From: Enterococcus italicus DSM 15952
Lineage (GTDB): Bacteria; Bacillota; Bacilli; Lactobacillales; Enterococcaceae
Length of the DNA: 64,000 nt
Reading direction: 5' to 3'
NCBI RefSeq assembly: GCF_000185365.1
Contig: NZ_GL622241.1
Coordinates: 731,747-795,746, forward strand
Positions within the stretch are counted from its first letter, which is position 1; the number at the start of each line of letters is the position of its first letter. This document shows, one piece after another, positions 1 to 8,455 of this stretch. Under the pieces are notes generated by a model. That model saw only the letters and a program-made list of their open reading frames with translations, was not told the DNA's origin and did not search any database. The position numbers and the translations under genes were made by a program.

Positions 1-1
1 A

Positions 2-775
2 GCTACCGCCATTGCTGCTGCAATCGAAATGCTGCATACCGCGACGTTAATCCATGATGATATTGTCGATGAAGCTGAATTGCGCCGTGGACTATCAAGT
101 ATTCGCTCGCAATTTGGTAATAGCGTAGCCGTCTATGCGGGTGATTACTTATTTGTCTCTTGTTTTAAGCTGATGGCTAATTATGCTTCTTCCATGAAAA
201 GTCTCCAAATGCACTCCAAAAGTATGGAATCAATTTTAAATGGCGAGCTTGGGCAAATGGACAATCGCTTCAATATCGATCTATCGGTTGCTGACTATCT
301 CGAGGCAATCTCAGGTAAGACCGCAGAGCTCTTTGCGCTGAGTTGTGCCATTGGTGCCTATGAAAGTGGCACGAGTCGGAAATTTGCCGAGCAAGCTGGA
401 AAAATCGGCCTAGCAATCGGCATGGCATTTCAAATTATGGATGATATTTTAGACTATACACAAGACCAACAGAAGCTTGGCAAGCCTGTCTTAGAAGATG
501 TGAAGCAAGGCGTCTATTCTTTGCCTCTGATTTTAGCCTTAGAAAGTGATGCGACACGTCTCAGACCTTTACTTGAAAAACGTGGGAACTTATCCCAGGC
601 AGAACAACACCTGATTTTTGAATTGGTGCATGACTTGGGCGGCGTTACTCGGGCGCAAGATTTTGCCAAAGAGTATACTGACCAAGCGCTAAAGCTAATT
701 AAAAAATTGCCAGCTACAGCCGAGCGCGATCAACTCGCTCAATTGACAGAGACGATCTTATCGCGACAATCATAA
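2..775 (+). CDS. hepT: Polyprenyl (heptaprenyl-type) diphosphate synthase catalytic subunit, 5' partial
   Basis: Trans-prenyltransferase that condenses isopentenyl diphosphate onto an allylic primer to make the side chain of (demethyl)menaquinone. The reading frame is open from base 2, so the window starts inside the gene; the first ATG at 29 is internal. Both aspartate-rich motifs are visible: DDIVD near the start, followed by a conserved RRG, and DDILD in the C-terminal half, followed by KPVLEDVKQG. About 75 N-terminal residues are missing compared with the family. It ends 27 bases before hairpin repeat R1, which also serves the convergent methyltransferase gene. The catalytic family assignment is firm; product chain length cannot be read from sequence. 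Confidence 0.88.
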   Translation, partial: ATAIAAAIEMLHTATLIHDDIVDEAELRRGLSSIRSQFGNSVAVYAGDYLFVSCFKLMANYASSMKSLQMHSKSMESILNGELGQMDNRFNIDLSVADYLEAISGKTAELFALSCAIGAYESGTSRKFAEQAGKIGLAIGMAFQIMDDILDYTQDQQKLGKPVLEDVKQGVYSLPLILALESDATRLRPLLEKRGNLSQAEQHLIFELVHDLGGVTRAQDFAKEYTDQALKLIKKLPATAERDQLAQLTETILSRQS

Positions 776-779
776 AATT

Positions 780-856
780 TATGACAGACTAGCTACAAGA
801 AAAAAGACCATACCATCCAGAAGTTGTTTCGCAACTGTTTGGATGGTATGGTCTTT
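780..856. repeat. Hairpin repeat R1 (bidirectional terminator, hepT/ogt)
   Basis: Arms 803-818 and 841-856 are perfectly complementary (16 bp), with inner AGTTG/CAACT pairing and loop TTTCG. On the plus strand the stem is preceded by AGCTACAAG (791-799), the linker shared by other copies. The asymmetric core reads plus, matching hepT. The stop codon of the minus-strand gene (855-857) lies inside the right arm. Confidence 0.85.
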
Positions 857-1355
857 ATGCTTGTCCTCTTTCAAAATCAAGTAAGGCCTGCTTGCGTTGA
901 ATGCCTCCAGCATAGCCTGTTAGCTTACCATTTTTCCCAATCACACGATGGCAAGGAAGTAAGATAGCTACTGGATTATGACCGATTGCACCACCTACCG
1001 CGCGCGCCCAGTTCTTTGCATTCGACTGGTCTGTCAGCTTTTTAGCAATGTCTAGATAGCTCCAGACTTCACCGTATGGAATTTTTTTCAACACTTCTAA
1101 GACCGCTTGTCGAAAGGGTGTCACTTCTGGTGCAATGCGTAGCTGTTCGATTGATGGCTGATGTCCTGAAAAATACTCATCGAGCCACACACGCGTCTGG
1201 TCGATGATTTCATTCGTCCCTGTCGGAATCTCTTCAAAGGAATACGACGCAAAGAAGTATTTTTGATCAGAAAACCAAATACCAACAAGAGACTCTCCCT
1301 TAGCCAAAAGTGTTAACTGACCTACTGGAGATGCATAGTCGTTTTTTAGATACAT
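855..1355 (-). CDS. ogt: Methylated-DNA-[protein]-cysteine S-methyltransferase
   Basis: Suicide DNA repair protein that moves the alkyl group from O6-alkylguanine to its own cysteine. The active-site motif PCHRVIG is present with Cys135, and the N-terminal ribonuclease-like domain is recognisable. I start at the ATG at 1355, 7-8 bases after an AGGTGG ribosome site; an upstream in-frame ATG at 1373 has no good site. This gives 166 aa, normal for the single-domain Ogt/MGMT type. It lies about 20 bases after the glutathione reductase gene, probably in the same transcript, and ends in repeat R1. Confidence 0.9.
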   Translation of the reverse strand: MYLKNDYASPVGQLTLLAKGESLVGIWFSDQKYFFASYSFEEIPTGTNEIIDQTRVWLDEYFSGHQPSIEQLRIAPEVTPFRQAVLEVLKKIPYGEVWSYLDIAKKLTDQSNAKNWARAVGGAIGHNPVAILLPCHRVIGKNGKLTGYAGGIQRKQALLDFERGQA

Positions 1356-1376
1356 CTTGTTCCCACCTTTCAATTT

Positions 1377-2732
1377 TTAGCGCATTGTCACAAATTCTTC
1401 TGCGCCAGTCGGGTGAATGGCTACAGTATTATCAAAATCAGCCTTGGTTGCGCCCATTTTGATTGCCACAGCAAAGCCTTGCAACATCTCATCAACTCCG
1501 CGACCAATCGCATGTAAGCCAATGATTTTTTCTTCTTTGCCAAGACAAATCAGTTTCATTTCGCATTTTTGGCGGTACTCATTCAAAGCAAAGTACATCG
1601 GCGTGAAGCGACTGCGATAGATGGTCAGCTCCTCTTCACCATACTGCTCTTTTGCTTGCTGTTCGGACAGTCCGATGGTCGCAATAGGTGGATGGGTAAA
1701 GACCACAGTCGGAATCAAATGGTAATCCAAAAATAATTCAGTTTGTTGATTAAATAATCGTTCAGACAAACGTCTGCCCGCTGCAATCGCGACAGGTGTT
1801 AACTCTACCGCACCCGTCACATCGCCGACAGCGTAAATGTTTTCACTTGTCGTCGTTTGAAATTTGTCAACTTGAATAAACCCTTGGTCATCCAATGTGA
1901 CGTCGGTTTTTTCTAAGCCTAAATTCCCAGTGTTCGGTTGGCGACCACCGGCAAAAATGACGCACTCACTCACCACAGTACGACCATCTTCAAAAGTCGT
2001 TTGATACGTTGAACCGACTTTTTCGATTTTTTTCGCAACGGCATCTTGCCACATCCCAATACCCATCTCTTGATATAGCTCAACTAAATTGGTTGAAAGC
2101 ATCTGATCAAACGTCCTTAGTGGCAATCCCTTGCGATACGCCCACGTCACTTGACTACCCAAGCCATGAATGACGCCACTTAACTCCGCCGCAATATAGC
2201 CGCCGCCAAGTACAAGTACCGCTTTTGGCAATTCTCTTAAGGCAAAGAAACCATCTGAGTCAATCACATACTCCCCACCTGGAATGGCCAATGGTTTTGG
2301 CCGTCCTCCCGTCGCAATCAAAATATGCTTGGCTTCAAACAATTGGTTATCCACAGAAATCGTATGGTTATCCACAAATTGTGCATAACCTCTACAAACT
2401 GTTACGTTATTTCCGTCTAATCCCTTTTGATACGCGCTATGAAGATAGGTAATGTATGCTTCACGGTTATCCACAAGCTCCGTGAAATCAACTTTGTCCA
2501 CATGTGCATAAATCCCATAGCCGGAAGTGTCTCGGCGAACACTCTCCAGTAAATCACTTGCTTGCCACATAACTTTTTTGGGCACGCAGCCCACATTGAC
2601 ACACGTCCCACCTAGTTCATTTCCCTCTACTAATAACACCTTTGCTCCATGCATTCCCGCACGATTAGCAGAGGCGATCCCACCGCTACCTCCTCCGATC
2701 ACAATATAATCATACGACTTCACTTGGCTCAT
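1377..2732 (-). CDS. gor: Glutathione-disulfide reductase
   Basis: FAD-dependent pyridine nucleotide-disulfide oxidoreductase that reduces glutathione disulfide with NADPH. Seen: N-terminal dinucleotide fold GGGSGG, redox pair Cys44/Cys49 in [13 protein letters not shown], a second nucleotide-binding fold around [10 protein letters not shown], the FAD segment with IYAVGDVTG, and the C-terminal HPTGAEEF active-site histidine region. The start at 2732 is preceded by GAGGAG at good spacing; in-frame ATGs up to 2792 are less likely. The 451-residue length fits the family. Neighbour of a DNA alkylation repair gene, suggesting a stress-protection transcript. Glutathione versus another low-molecular-weight thiol is inferred from family resemblance. 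Confidence 0.9.
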   Translation of the reverse strand: MSQVKSYDYIVIGGGSGGIASANRAGMHGAKVLLVEGNELGGTCVNVGCVPKKVMWQASDLLESVRRDTSGYGIYAHVDKVDFTELVDNREAYITYLHSAYQKGLDGNNVTVCRGYAQFVDNHTISVDNQLFEAKHILIATGGRPKPLAIPGGEYVIDSDGFFALRELPKAVLVLGGGYIAAELSGVIHGLGSQVTWAYRKGLPLRTFDQMLSTNLVELYQEMGIGMWQDAVAKKIEKVGSTYQTTFEDGRTVVSECVIFAGGRQPNTGNLGLEKTDVTLDDQGFIQVDKFQTTTSENIYAVGDVTGAVELTPVAIAAGRRLSERLFNQQTELFLDYHLIPTVVFTHPPIATIGLSEQQAKEQYGEEELTIYRSRFTPMYFALNEYRQKCEMKLICLGKEEKIIGLHAIGRGVDEMLQGFAVAIKMGATKADFDNTVAIHPTGAEEFVTMR

Positions 2733-2872
2733 CTCTTCACTCCTCATAGAATAACTTATCATTAAGCTACCACGCGTCTGACAGTCGGTCAAGACAAGTA
2801 ACTTGTGGAAAAGGTGTCACATACTTTTTCGCTGATTTCAAATAAACCAGCGCGACCGAATTAGCAAGCAAA

Positions 2873-2941
2873 CAACCAGAATACCCACAAAGTTTGCGAA
2901 ACAACTTCTGGATTTTCTGGTTGCTTGAATCTATCTCGGCC
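2873..2941 (-). repeat. Hairpin repeat R2 (terminator after trhP2)
   Basis: Arms CAACCAGAA (2873-2881) and TTCTGGTTG (2915-2923) surround the inner core, which reads AAGTTGTTTCGCAAACTTT on the minus strand. A GGCCGAGATAG box (2931-2941) follows the trhP2 stop on the transcribed strand. The T-run is weak (TTTG). Core orientation is minus, matching trhP2. Confidence 0.75.
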
Positions 2942-2950
2942 TCTTCGTTC

Positions 2951-4189
2951 TTATTTCTTCTTCCGCATCATATCACCGACTTGAACGGGTTCAACGACGG
3001 GCATCGTTAGTATCATCATTGGATTCGGCGCACGATCAATGGCCTCGCCCTCTTCATTTTTCATCTCTAAGACAGTCTGTTCAAAGTGATAGCCTGGGCC
3101 ATAAAATTCGATTTCATCGCCGACTGAAAAGTAGTTACGCTGACGAATGGTGGCTACTTTGGTTTGTTCATCGTAAGCCATTACTTCACCGATGAATTTG
3201 TATTCCGGAATTTTACGACGCTCACCGAATAATTGCTCATTTTCGGTAGGAACATGATAATAAAAACCCGTTGCTAACTCTCGTTGCGCTACTTTCCACA
3301 ACTCATCAACCCATTCTTGCTTGCAGACGTAGTGTTCGGGATCAGCCATATAGCTGTCGACGGCTGCCTTGTATACATTGGCCACTGTCGATACATAATG
3401 AATCGACTTCATCCGCCCTTCAATTTTAAAACTATCGACGCCATTTTCGATCAAATCAGGAATATGTTCAATCATAGACATATCTACCGCGCTCATCGAA
3501 AACTCTTCTGCCACCGCTCCTTGATTGGTTAATGACCGGCGCTCAGAGCCAAATGGCATGTCGTATAAGTCGTATTTCCAACGACAAGACTGCGAACAGC
3601 CTCCACGATTGGCATCACGCATCGACATGTGATTGGACAAGGTGCAGCGGCCAGAATACGAAATACACATCGCACCGTGAATAAAGGCTTCAATCTCAAT
3701 ATCGGTCTTGGCACGAATAGCAGCAACTTCCTCCATTGACACTTCACGCGCCAATACGACGCGTTCCAAGCCTTCTTCTTTCCAAAATTCTAATGTCTCG
3801 ACATTTGTGGCCGATGCTTGCGTCGATAAGTGCACTGGCAATCCTGGCGCTTCGGTAATACAGATCTCGATTAACGCTGGATCAGATACAATAACTGCTG
3901 AAATACCGACATCCCGTAGTTGGCGGAAAAATTCACCCGCCCCTTCTTGATTGCCTTCATGGGTAACCATATTTGCTGCCACATAGACTTTGGCTTGATG
4001 CGCTTTGGCGTACGCGACACCTTCTGCCATTTCTTCATAAGAAAAATTTCCCGCACGGCTACGTAATCCATATGCATTGCCGCCAATGTATACAGCATCC
4101 GCTCCATAATGAATCGCTGTTTTTAATTTTTCCAAGGTCCCAGCTGGCGCTAAAATCTCTGGACGTTTCAGTGGTTTTTTTACTTGCAT
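2951..4189 (-). CDS. trhP2: U32-family tRNA uridine-34 hydroxylase subunit (TrhP2/YrrO)
   Basis: Peptidase-U32-fold protein; in Bacillus the YrrN/YrrO homologues are linked to prephenate-dependent hydroxylation of the tRNA wobble uridine, on the way to methoxyuridine. The N-terminal RPEILAPAGTLEKL and the U32 signature around residues 167-185 (EAFIHGAMC) are intact. Cys175, Cys182, Cys198 and Cys202 form a cysteine set compatible with metal or Fe-S binding. AGGAGGG lies about 11 bases before the ATG. The gene follows trhP1 by about 22 bases as the second gene of a two-gene operon and ends at repeat R2. Annotation as collagenase-type protease would be outdated. Confidence 0.87.
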   Translation of the reverse strand: MQVKKPLKRPEILAPAGTLEKLKTAIHYGADAVYIGGNAYGLRSRAGNFSYEEMAEGVAYAKAHQAKVYVAANMVTHEGNQEGAGEFFRQLRDVGISAVIVSDPALIEICITEAPGLPVHLSTQASATNVETLEFWKEEGLERVVLAREVSMEEVAAIRAKTDIEIEAFIHGAMCISYSGRCTLSNHMSMRDANRGGCSQSCRWKYDLYDMPFGSERRSLTNQGAVAEEFSMSAVDMSMIEHIPDLIENGVDSFKIEGRMKSIHYVSTVANVYKAAVDSYMADPEHYVCKQEWVDELWKVAQRELATGFYYHVPTENEQLFGERRKIPEYKFIGEVMAYDEQTKVATIRQRNYFSVGDEIEFYGPGYHFEQTVLEMKNEEGEAIDRAPNPMMILTMPVVEPVQVGDMMRKKK

Positions 4190-4211
4190 GGTAAAAGAAA
4201 CCCTCCTTGAG

Positions 4212-5132
4212 TTATTTTATTTTTGTTGGATCGAGATGGTAAAATCCTGTATCGAGTTTGCGTGACTGGGGATGAATTGCCGCCAGCTTAGCAAATAACG
4301 CTTGCCCTTGGTGCTCATCCCACGTACCAGCTAGTATGGCTTGGCGTGCTTGATGGTATAAGCTTGTGACTTCAACGAAGCTATCCCCCGGTGTGAAAAG
4401 ACCATCTAGCTTCCACGTGCCGTAGCCAGTAGCCACTAGCTCAGCTAGCTCGTCAGTCAGACATAGGTCATTATTGGCAAAGATATGTGTGCCGTGACTA
4501 TCTTCAAAAATGGAATAATGCGTATCGGGTTTTTTTGGTTCTGAAAGAAAGAGACCGCGCTCTTTGCTGGCCTGCTCTTTTTGCTTGGTGAAGTGATAGT
4601 AATTTTGTAACAATGGTCGCTTGGATTGATGAATACAGGTCGCTCCATAGACCAACACTTCAGTCGGAATTGTGACACTTTCCACAAGAGAGTGCATCTC
4701 TTCAAAGGGAACTTCACGTGCGAGTACGGCGCCGACTGCCCCTTTTTTCGCCCAAAAGTTGATCTGTCTGGCGCTCGTCACTAGCGTCTCACCATCATAA
4801 ATAAAGGGAATCGCCAATTCCGGCTGATGCTTCATCACATAGATAATTCCTGGATCCCCAATCGCAATCTGATCTACTTTAATAGTCCGTAAAAAAGCTA
4901 AATACGCTGGAATTTCTGTCATTTTTTCTGTATGCATGATACCATTTACGGCAACGGTCACTTTTTTCCCTTTTTGATGTGCCAAAGCAACCAACTCGGC
5001 TTGCTGCTCTCTAGAAAACGAGTGCGGCAAGCGCAAACCAAATTGCTCTTCACCAAAATAGAGAGTATCCACGTACGAAAGCAAGGCCTCCGCTTGTGAA
5101 AGTGATTCAACTGTTGCAATCAATTCAATCAT
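4212..5132 (-). CDS. trhP1: U32-family protein, TrhP1/YrrN type
   Basis: Partner paralogue of the downstream U32 protein, 306 aa. The fold is recognisable (tandem YGATCIHQSK and LAREVPFEEMH segments), but the usual U32 signature is eroded: where trhP2 has HGAMC plus further cysteines, this protein has YGATC and lacks the following cysteine group. This fits a non-catalytic or accessory partner, which is inference. The start at 5132 follows GGAGGAG directly at good spacing; the ATG at 5234 would run through the promoter region and is rejected. It is transcribed from the promoter at 5158-5186, whose spacer is a perfect palindrome. Confidence 0.82.
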   Translation of the reverse strand: MIELIATVESLSQAEALLSYVDTLYFGEEQFGLRLPHSFSREQQAELVALAHQKGKKVTVAVNGIMHTEKMTEIPAYLAFLRTIKVDQIAIGDPGIIYVMKHQPELAIPFIYDGETLVTSARQINFWAKKGAVGAVLAREVPFEEMHSLVESVTIPTEVLVYGATCIHQSKRPLLQNYYHFTKQKEQASKERGLFLSEPKKPDTHYSIFEDSHGTHIFANNDLCLTDELAELVATGYGTWKLDGLFTPGDSFVEVTSLYHQARQAILAGTWDEHQGQALFAKLAAIHPQSRKLDTGFYHLDPTKIK

Positions 5133-5157
5133 ATTCTCTCCTCCTATCAACTTATTC

Positions 5158-5186
5158 ATATTATCACAAACTATTTGTGAAATGAA
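5158..5186 (-). promoter_or_regulatory. trhP1 promoter with palindromic operator in the spacer
   Basis: On the minus strand the -10 is TAATAT (5158-5163) and a weak -35 TTCATT is at 5181-5186. The 17 bases between them (5164-5180) are a perfect inverted repeat, TCACAAA-TAG-TTTGTGA on the transcribed strand. The geometry suggests a repressor binding between the promoter boxes. The regulator is unknown; the half-sites are an inside-out version of the Rex motif rather than the Rex motif itself. Confidence 0.5.
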
Positions 5187-5211
5187 GAACCTTTTCTTTT
5201 TTTCACGAAGA

Positions 5212-5260
5212 AAAAAGCTACCTAATCCGAGCACATATCGCTCATGATCAGATAGCTTTT
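5212..5260 (-). terminator. Intrinsic terminator after clpC
   Basis: On the minus strand AAAAGCTAT ... TAGCTTTTTT arms enclose an inner GAGC/GCTC stem, followed by a T-run. It starts immediately after the clpC stop codon and separates clpC from the trhP promoter. Confidence 0.8.
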
Positions 5261-5261
5261 A

Positions 5262-7742
5262 TTAGACTTCTTGTAAGACTTTCTTTTCTTTTGGCTCACG
5301 CACAGATAGGGTGATGATTCCTTTCTTCGCGCCAATGGTTACTCGATCTCCTAGGTGCACTTGACCGGCAAGTAACGCTTCACTCAAGCGATCTTCCACT
5401 TCTTTTTGCAAGGCACGGCGGATTGGTCTCGCTCCGTATTCTGGATCAAAACCAACTTTGCCAATCACATCTAAAGCAGCTGGTGTGATTTTTAGTTGAA
5501 TTTCTTGATCTTGCAAGCGTCGAACAATCGATTGACTCATGATTTTCACAATTTCATGAATTTCTTCTTGGTTTAACGCACGGAAGACGACTGTTTCATC
5601 AATCCGGTTTAAAAATTCAGGTCGATACGCTTTTTTCAGCTCTTGCATAATCCTTTTTTGCATTGATTGGTAATCTTTGCTGACATCAACGACATTAAAG
5701 CCAACATTTTTTTCTTCCCGAATTTGGGTTGCACCGATATTTGACGTCATAATCAAAATCGTATTTTTGAAGTCAACGTTACGCCCTTTTGAATCGGTCA
5801 AGCGACCATCGTCTAATACTTGTAGCAAAATATTAAAGACATCTGGATGTGCTTTTTCGACTTCATCAAGCAAGATAACAGAATATGGTTTGGCGCGTAC
5901 TTTTTCTGTTAATTGACCACCTTCATCATAGCCCACATAGCCTGGAGGAGACCCTATCAAGCGTGAGGTGCTATATTTTTCCATGTACTCAGACATATCG
6001 ACACGAATCAAGGCATCTTCACTACCAAACATCGCTTCAGCTAATGCTTTTGCTAATTCCGTCTTGCCGACACCAGTTGGTCCTAAGAACATAAATGAGC
6101 CAATCGGACGATTCGGATCTTTTAAGCCACTGCGCGCACGGCGAATGGCACGGGCCACTGCTTTGACTGCGTCATCTTGGCCGACTACGCGTTGATGTAA
6201 AATACTTTCTAGTTGCAACAAGCGTTCACTTTCTTTTTTCTCTAACTGATTCAAAGGAATGCCTGTCCATTGTGACACGACGCCTGCGACATCTTCTGCA
6301 GAGACTTCATCTTGATAATTAGCCACTTCATTTGCTTCTTTTAATGTCAACGCTGCTAATTCTTGGCTAACGACTTTTTCTTTTTGGCGAATCGCGGCTG
6401 CTTCATCAAATGCTTGGTCACGAATGGCCATTTCTTTTTGTTCCATCAAATGAACCAATTGATTTTGTAAAACGGTCGAGCGAGTCGCTTCATCCGCTTT
6501 ATCCAACCGCACTTTCGCAGCACTTTCATCCATCAAGTCAATCGCTTTATCTGGCAATTGGCGTGAGTTAATGTAACGAATGGATAGTTGGACGGCCGCA
6601 TGCAATGCATCGTCAGTAATTTCTACGCCATGGTGCTCTTCGTAGCGTGGACGGAGCCCTTTTAAGATTTCTTCTGCTTCTTCTGCTGTCGGTTCATCGA
6701 CTTGCACACGCGCAAAACGTCGCTCTAAAGCAGAATCTTTTTCGATATATTTTTGGTATTCATCTAAAGTGGTCGCACCAATCGTCTGCAATTCCCCACG
6801 CGCTAAGGCTGGTTTCAGAATGTTCGAGGCATCGATTGCCCCTTCTGCTCCTCCTGCTCCAATTAAGGTATGCAATTCATCGATGAACAAAATGATTTGA
6901 CCATCTTGGTAAATCTCATCAATAATTTTTTTCATGCGGTCTTCGAATTCCCCGCGGTATTTTGTCCCGGCTACTAAAGCACCCATATCTAGCATCATTA
7001 GGCGCTTTTGTTGCATATCGTCTGGGACTTCACCGTTGACGATTTTTTGGGCCAAGCCTTCTGCAATAGCTGTCTTACCGACACCTGGTTCGCCGACTAG
7101 GACCGGGTTATTTTTCGTACGACGACTTAAAATTTGAATCAAGCGCTTGACTTCTTTGGTCCGACCAACGACTGGATCCAAGCGGTTTTCGCGCGCCAAT
7201 TTGGTTAAATCACGCGCCAAGGCATCCAATGTTGGGGTCCCGTCTGCTTGATTGTTCGAACGTGTTTGGCGCCGGCGATTACCAGCAGCTTTATTCTCAG
7301 AGACGCCCATTGTTTTTTTTAGTAATTGACGGACTTTGGCTAGGCTAAAGCCTAAGTTCAAGACGATGCGAGAGGCTAAAATCTCTTCATCACGCATCAA
7401 TCCCAATAATAAATGCTCCGTGCCGATTTGTTGAGAGCCAAAGCGTTTGGCCTCATCACCAGCATAAGCAAAGATTTGTCTTGCTCGTGGTGAGTATGGT
7501 AAAAAACTACCTTCTGGATATACTTTTACCATGCCATAACCAGTCAAATGCTCAATTTCTTCGCGAACGTCATTTTCTTGGACATTCATTTCTCGTAAGA
7601 CCTTACCTGCAATTCCTTCTTGTTCGATGATGAGTGCCAATAAGAGGTGCTCAGAACCGACCGATTGATGCTTGAAATATTTTGCTTCTTCTTGAGCAAT
7701 TGCTAATACGGCTTTTGCTCTTGGTGTGAATAATTCATCCAT
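5262..7742 (-). CDS. clpC: ATP-dependent Clp protease ATP-binding subunit ClpC
   Basis: Hsp100 unfoldase that feeds damaged or regulatory proteins to ClpP. Order of domains: double Clp-N repeat (about residues 1-150), AAA-1 with Walker [16 protein letters not shown], middle coiled coil with UVR-like segment, AAA-2 with Walker [17 protein letters not shown], and the D2-small domain. At 826 aa it is slightly longer than Bacillus ClpC because of a basic linker after the N-domain. The ATG at 7742 with AGGAAG six bases upstream is preferred over an in-frame GTG at 7751 that abuts the ribosome site. It follows ctsR by five bases; no mcsA/mcsB lies between, as usual in Lactobacillales. Confidence 0.96.
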   Translation of the reverse strand: MDELFTPRAKAVLAIAQEEAKYFKHQSVGSEHLLLALIIEQEGIAGKVLREMNVQENDVREEIEHLTGYGMVKVYPEGSFLPYSPRARQIFAYAGDEAKRFGSQQIGTEHLLLGLMRDEEILASRIVLNLGFSLAKVRQLLKKTMGVSENKAAGNRRRQTRSNNQADGTPTLDALARDLTKLARENRLDPVVGRTKEVKRLIQILSRRTKNNPVLVGEPGVGKTAIAEGLAQKIVNGEVPDDMQQKRLMMLDMGALVAGTKYRGEFEDRMKKIIDEIYQDGQIILFIDELHTLIGAGGAEGAIDASNILKPALARGELQTIGATTLDEYQKYIEKDSALERRFARVQVDEPTAEEAEEILKGLRPRYEEHHGVEITDDALHAAVQLSIRYINSRQLPDKAIDLMDESAAKVRLDKADEATRSTVLQNQLVHLMEQKEMAIRDQAFDEAAAIRQKEKVVSQELAALTLKEANEVANYQDEVSAEDVAGVVSQWTGIPLNQLEKKESERLLQLESILHQRVVGQDDAVKAVARAIRRARSGLKDPNRPIGSFMFLGPTGVGKTELAKALAEAMFGSEDALIRVDMSEYMEKYSTSRLIGSPPGYVGYDEGGQLTEKVRAKPYSVILLDEVEKAHPDVFNILLQVLDDGRLTDSKGRNVDFKNTILIMTSNIGATQIREEKNVGFNVVDVSKDYQSMQKRIMQELKKAYRPEFLNRIDETVVFRALNQEEIHEIVKIMSQSIVRRLQDQEIQLKITPAALDVIGKVGFDPEYGARPIRRALQKEVEDRLSEALLAGQVHLGDRVTIGAKKGIITLSVREPKEKKVLQEV

Positions 7743-7747
7743 ACTAG

Positions 7748-8212
7748 TCACTTCCTATCTTCATAACTCAAACGTTCCAATATAGCACGCATTAGAGACG
7801 CACGAATTTGATCTTCTTCAGCAATAGTTAACACACTTTTGGCAATTGTCGTTAACAACAAATGCCCTTCTCGCTCTGTTATAATTTCTTCTTCATACAA
7901 CTTTTGAATAATCGCAATGGCATCCTTTTCGGTCAACTCATCGCCAAACAATCGCTTGACATGCTCCAAAAACTGATGACAACTGCTCATGCGAACCTTC
8001 TCAATGCGAATGTAGCCACCGCCACCTCGCTTACTTTCGACACTATAGCCGCGGGTGATGGTAAAGCGAGTATTAATGACATAGTTAATTTGTGAGGGAA
8101 CGCAATGAAACAAACTAGCCATCTCGGCCCGTCGGATTTCAATGATTTCACTCTCTTCTAAAATCTGCTTAATATAGGCTTCGATTAAATCAGAGGTATT
8201 TTGTTGCGCCAT
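7748..8212 (-). CDS. ctsR: Transcriptional repressor of class III stress genes CtsR
   Basis: Winged-helix repressor of clp genes that releases DNA on heat or protein stress. The 154-residue protein begins with the family pattern SDLIEAYIKQ, followed by the DNA-binding segment with the glycine-rich wing RGGGGYIRIEKV. The start at 8212 has GGGAGG upstream; the longer ATG at 8269 would cover the promoter and is rejected. It is the first gene of ctsR-clpC and should repress its own operon through the box at 8227-8244. Confidence 0.95.
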   Translation of the reverse strand: MAQQNTSDLIEAYIKQILEESEIIEIRRAEMASLFHCVPSQINYVINTRFTITRGYSVESKRGGGGYIRIEKVRMSSCHQFLEHVKRLFGDELTEKDAIAIIQKLYEEEIITEREGHLLLTTIAKSVLTIAEEDQIRASLMRAILERLSYEDRK

Positions 8213-8226
8213 GAATTCGTTCCTCC

Positions 8227-8252
8227 CTTGACTAATACTGACCTTAATTATA
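8227..8252 (-). promoter_or_regulatory. ctsR promoter -10 and CtsR operator
   Basis: A -10 hexamer TATAAT lies at 8247-8252 on the minus strand. Immediately downstream, 8227-8244 reads GGTCAGT-ATT-AGTCAAG, a degenerate match to the CtsR tandem heptad (GGTCAAA-nan-GGTCAAA), lying between the -10 and the ribosome site. Autoregulation is inferred from the match and established CtsR biology. Confidence 0.7.
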
Positions 8253-8371
8253 CCCAATTTTTTTCTCATTGGAAAGAAGAAGGCTTATCGCCTGTGAGAA
8301 TTTGTTGTTTGTTCACTATACATCGATTTGTAAAAAGAAACAACTTTCTGCTTTGCCTCTTGTTGTAGAAA

Positions 8372-8453
8372 AAGACCAGAAGAGCCAAAAGTTTGAGAAA
8401 CAACTTCTAGCTTTTCTGGTCTTATACTTGTAGCTGAACAAGTTATTTCAGCC
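8372..8453 (-). repeat. Hairpin repeat R3 (terminator after prkC)
   Basis: Outer arms AAGACCAGAA (8372-8381) and TTCTGGTCTT (8414-8423) enclose the core, minus-strand AAGTTGTTTCTCAAACTT. On the transcribed strand it is preceded by GGCTGAAATAACTTG and TTCAGC, which can form a 6-bp stem (GCTGAA/TTCAGC), then TACAAG. The box starts just after the prkC stop. Confidence 0.82.
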
Positions 8454-8455
8454 TT

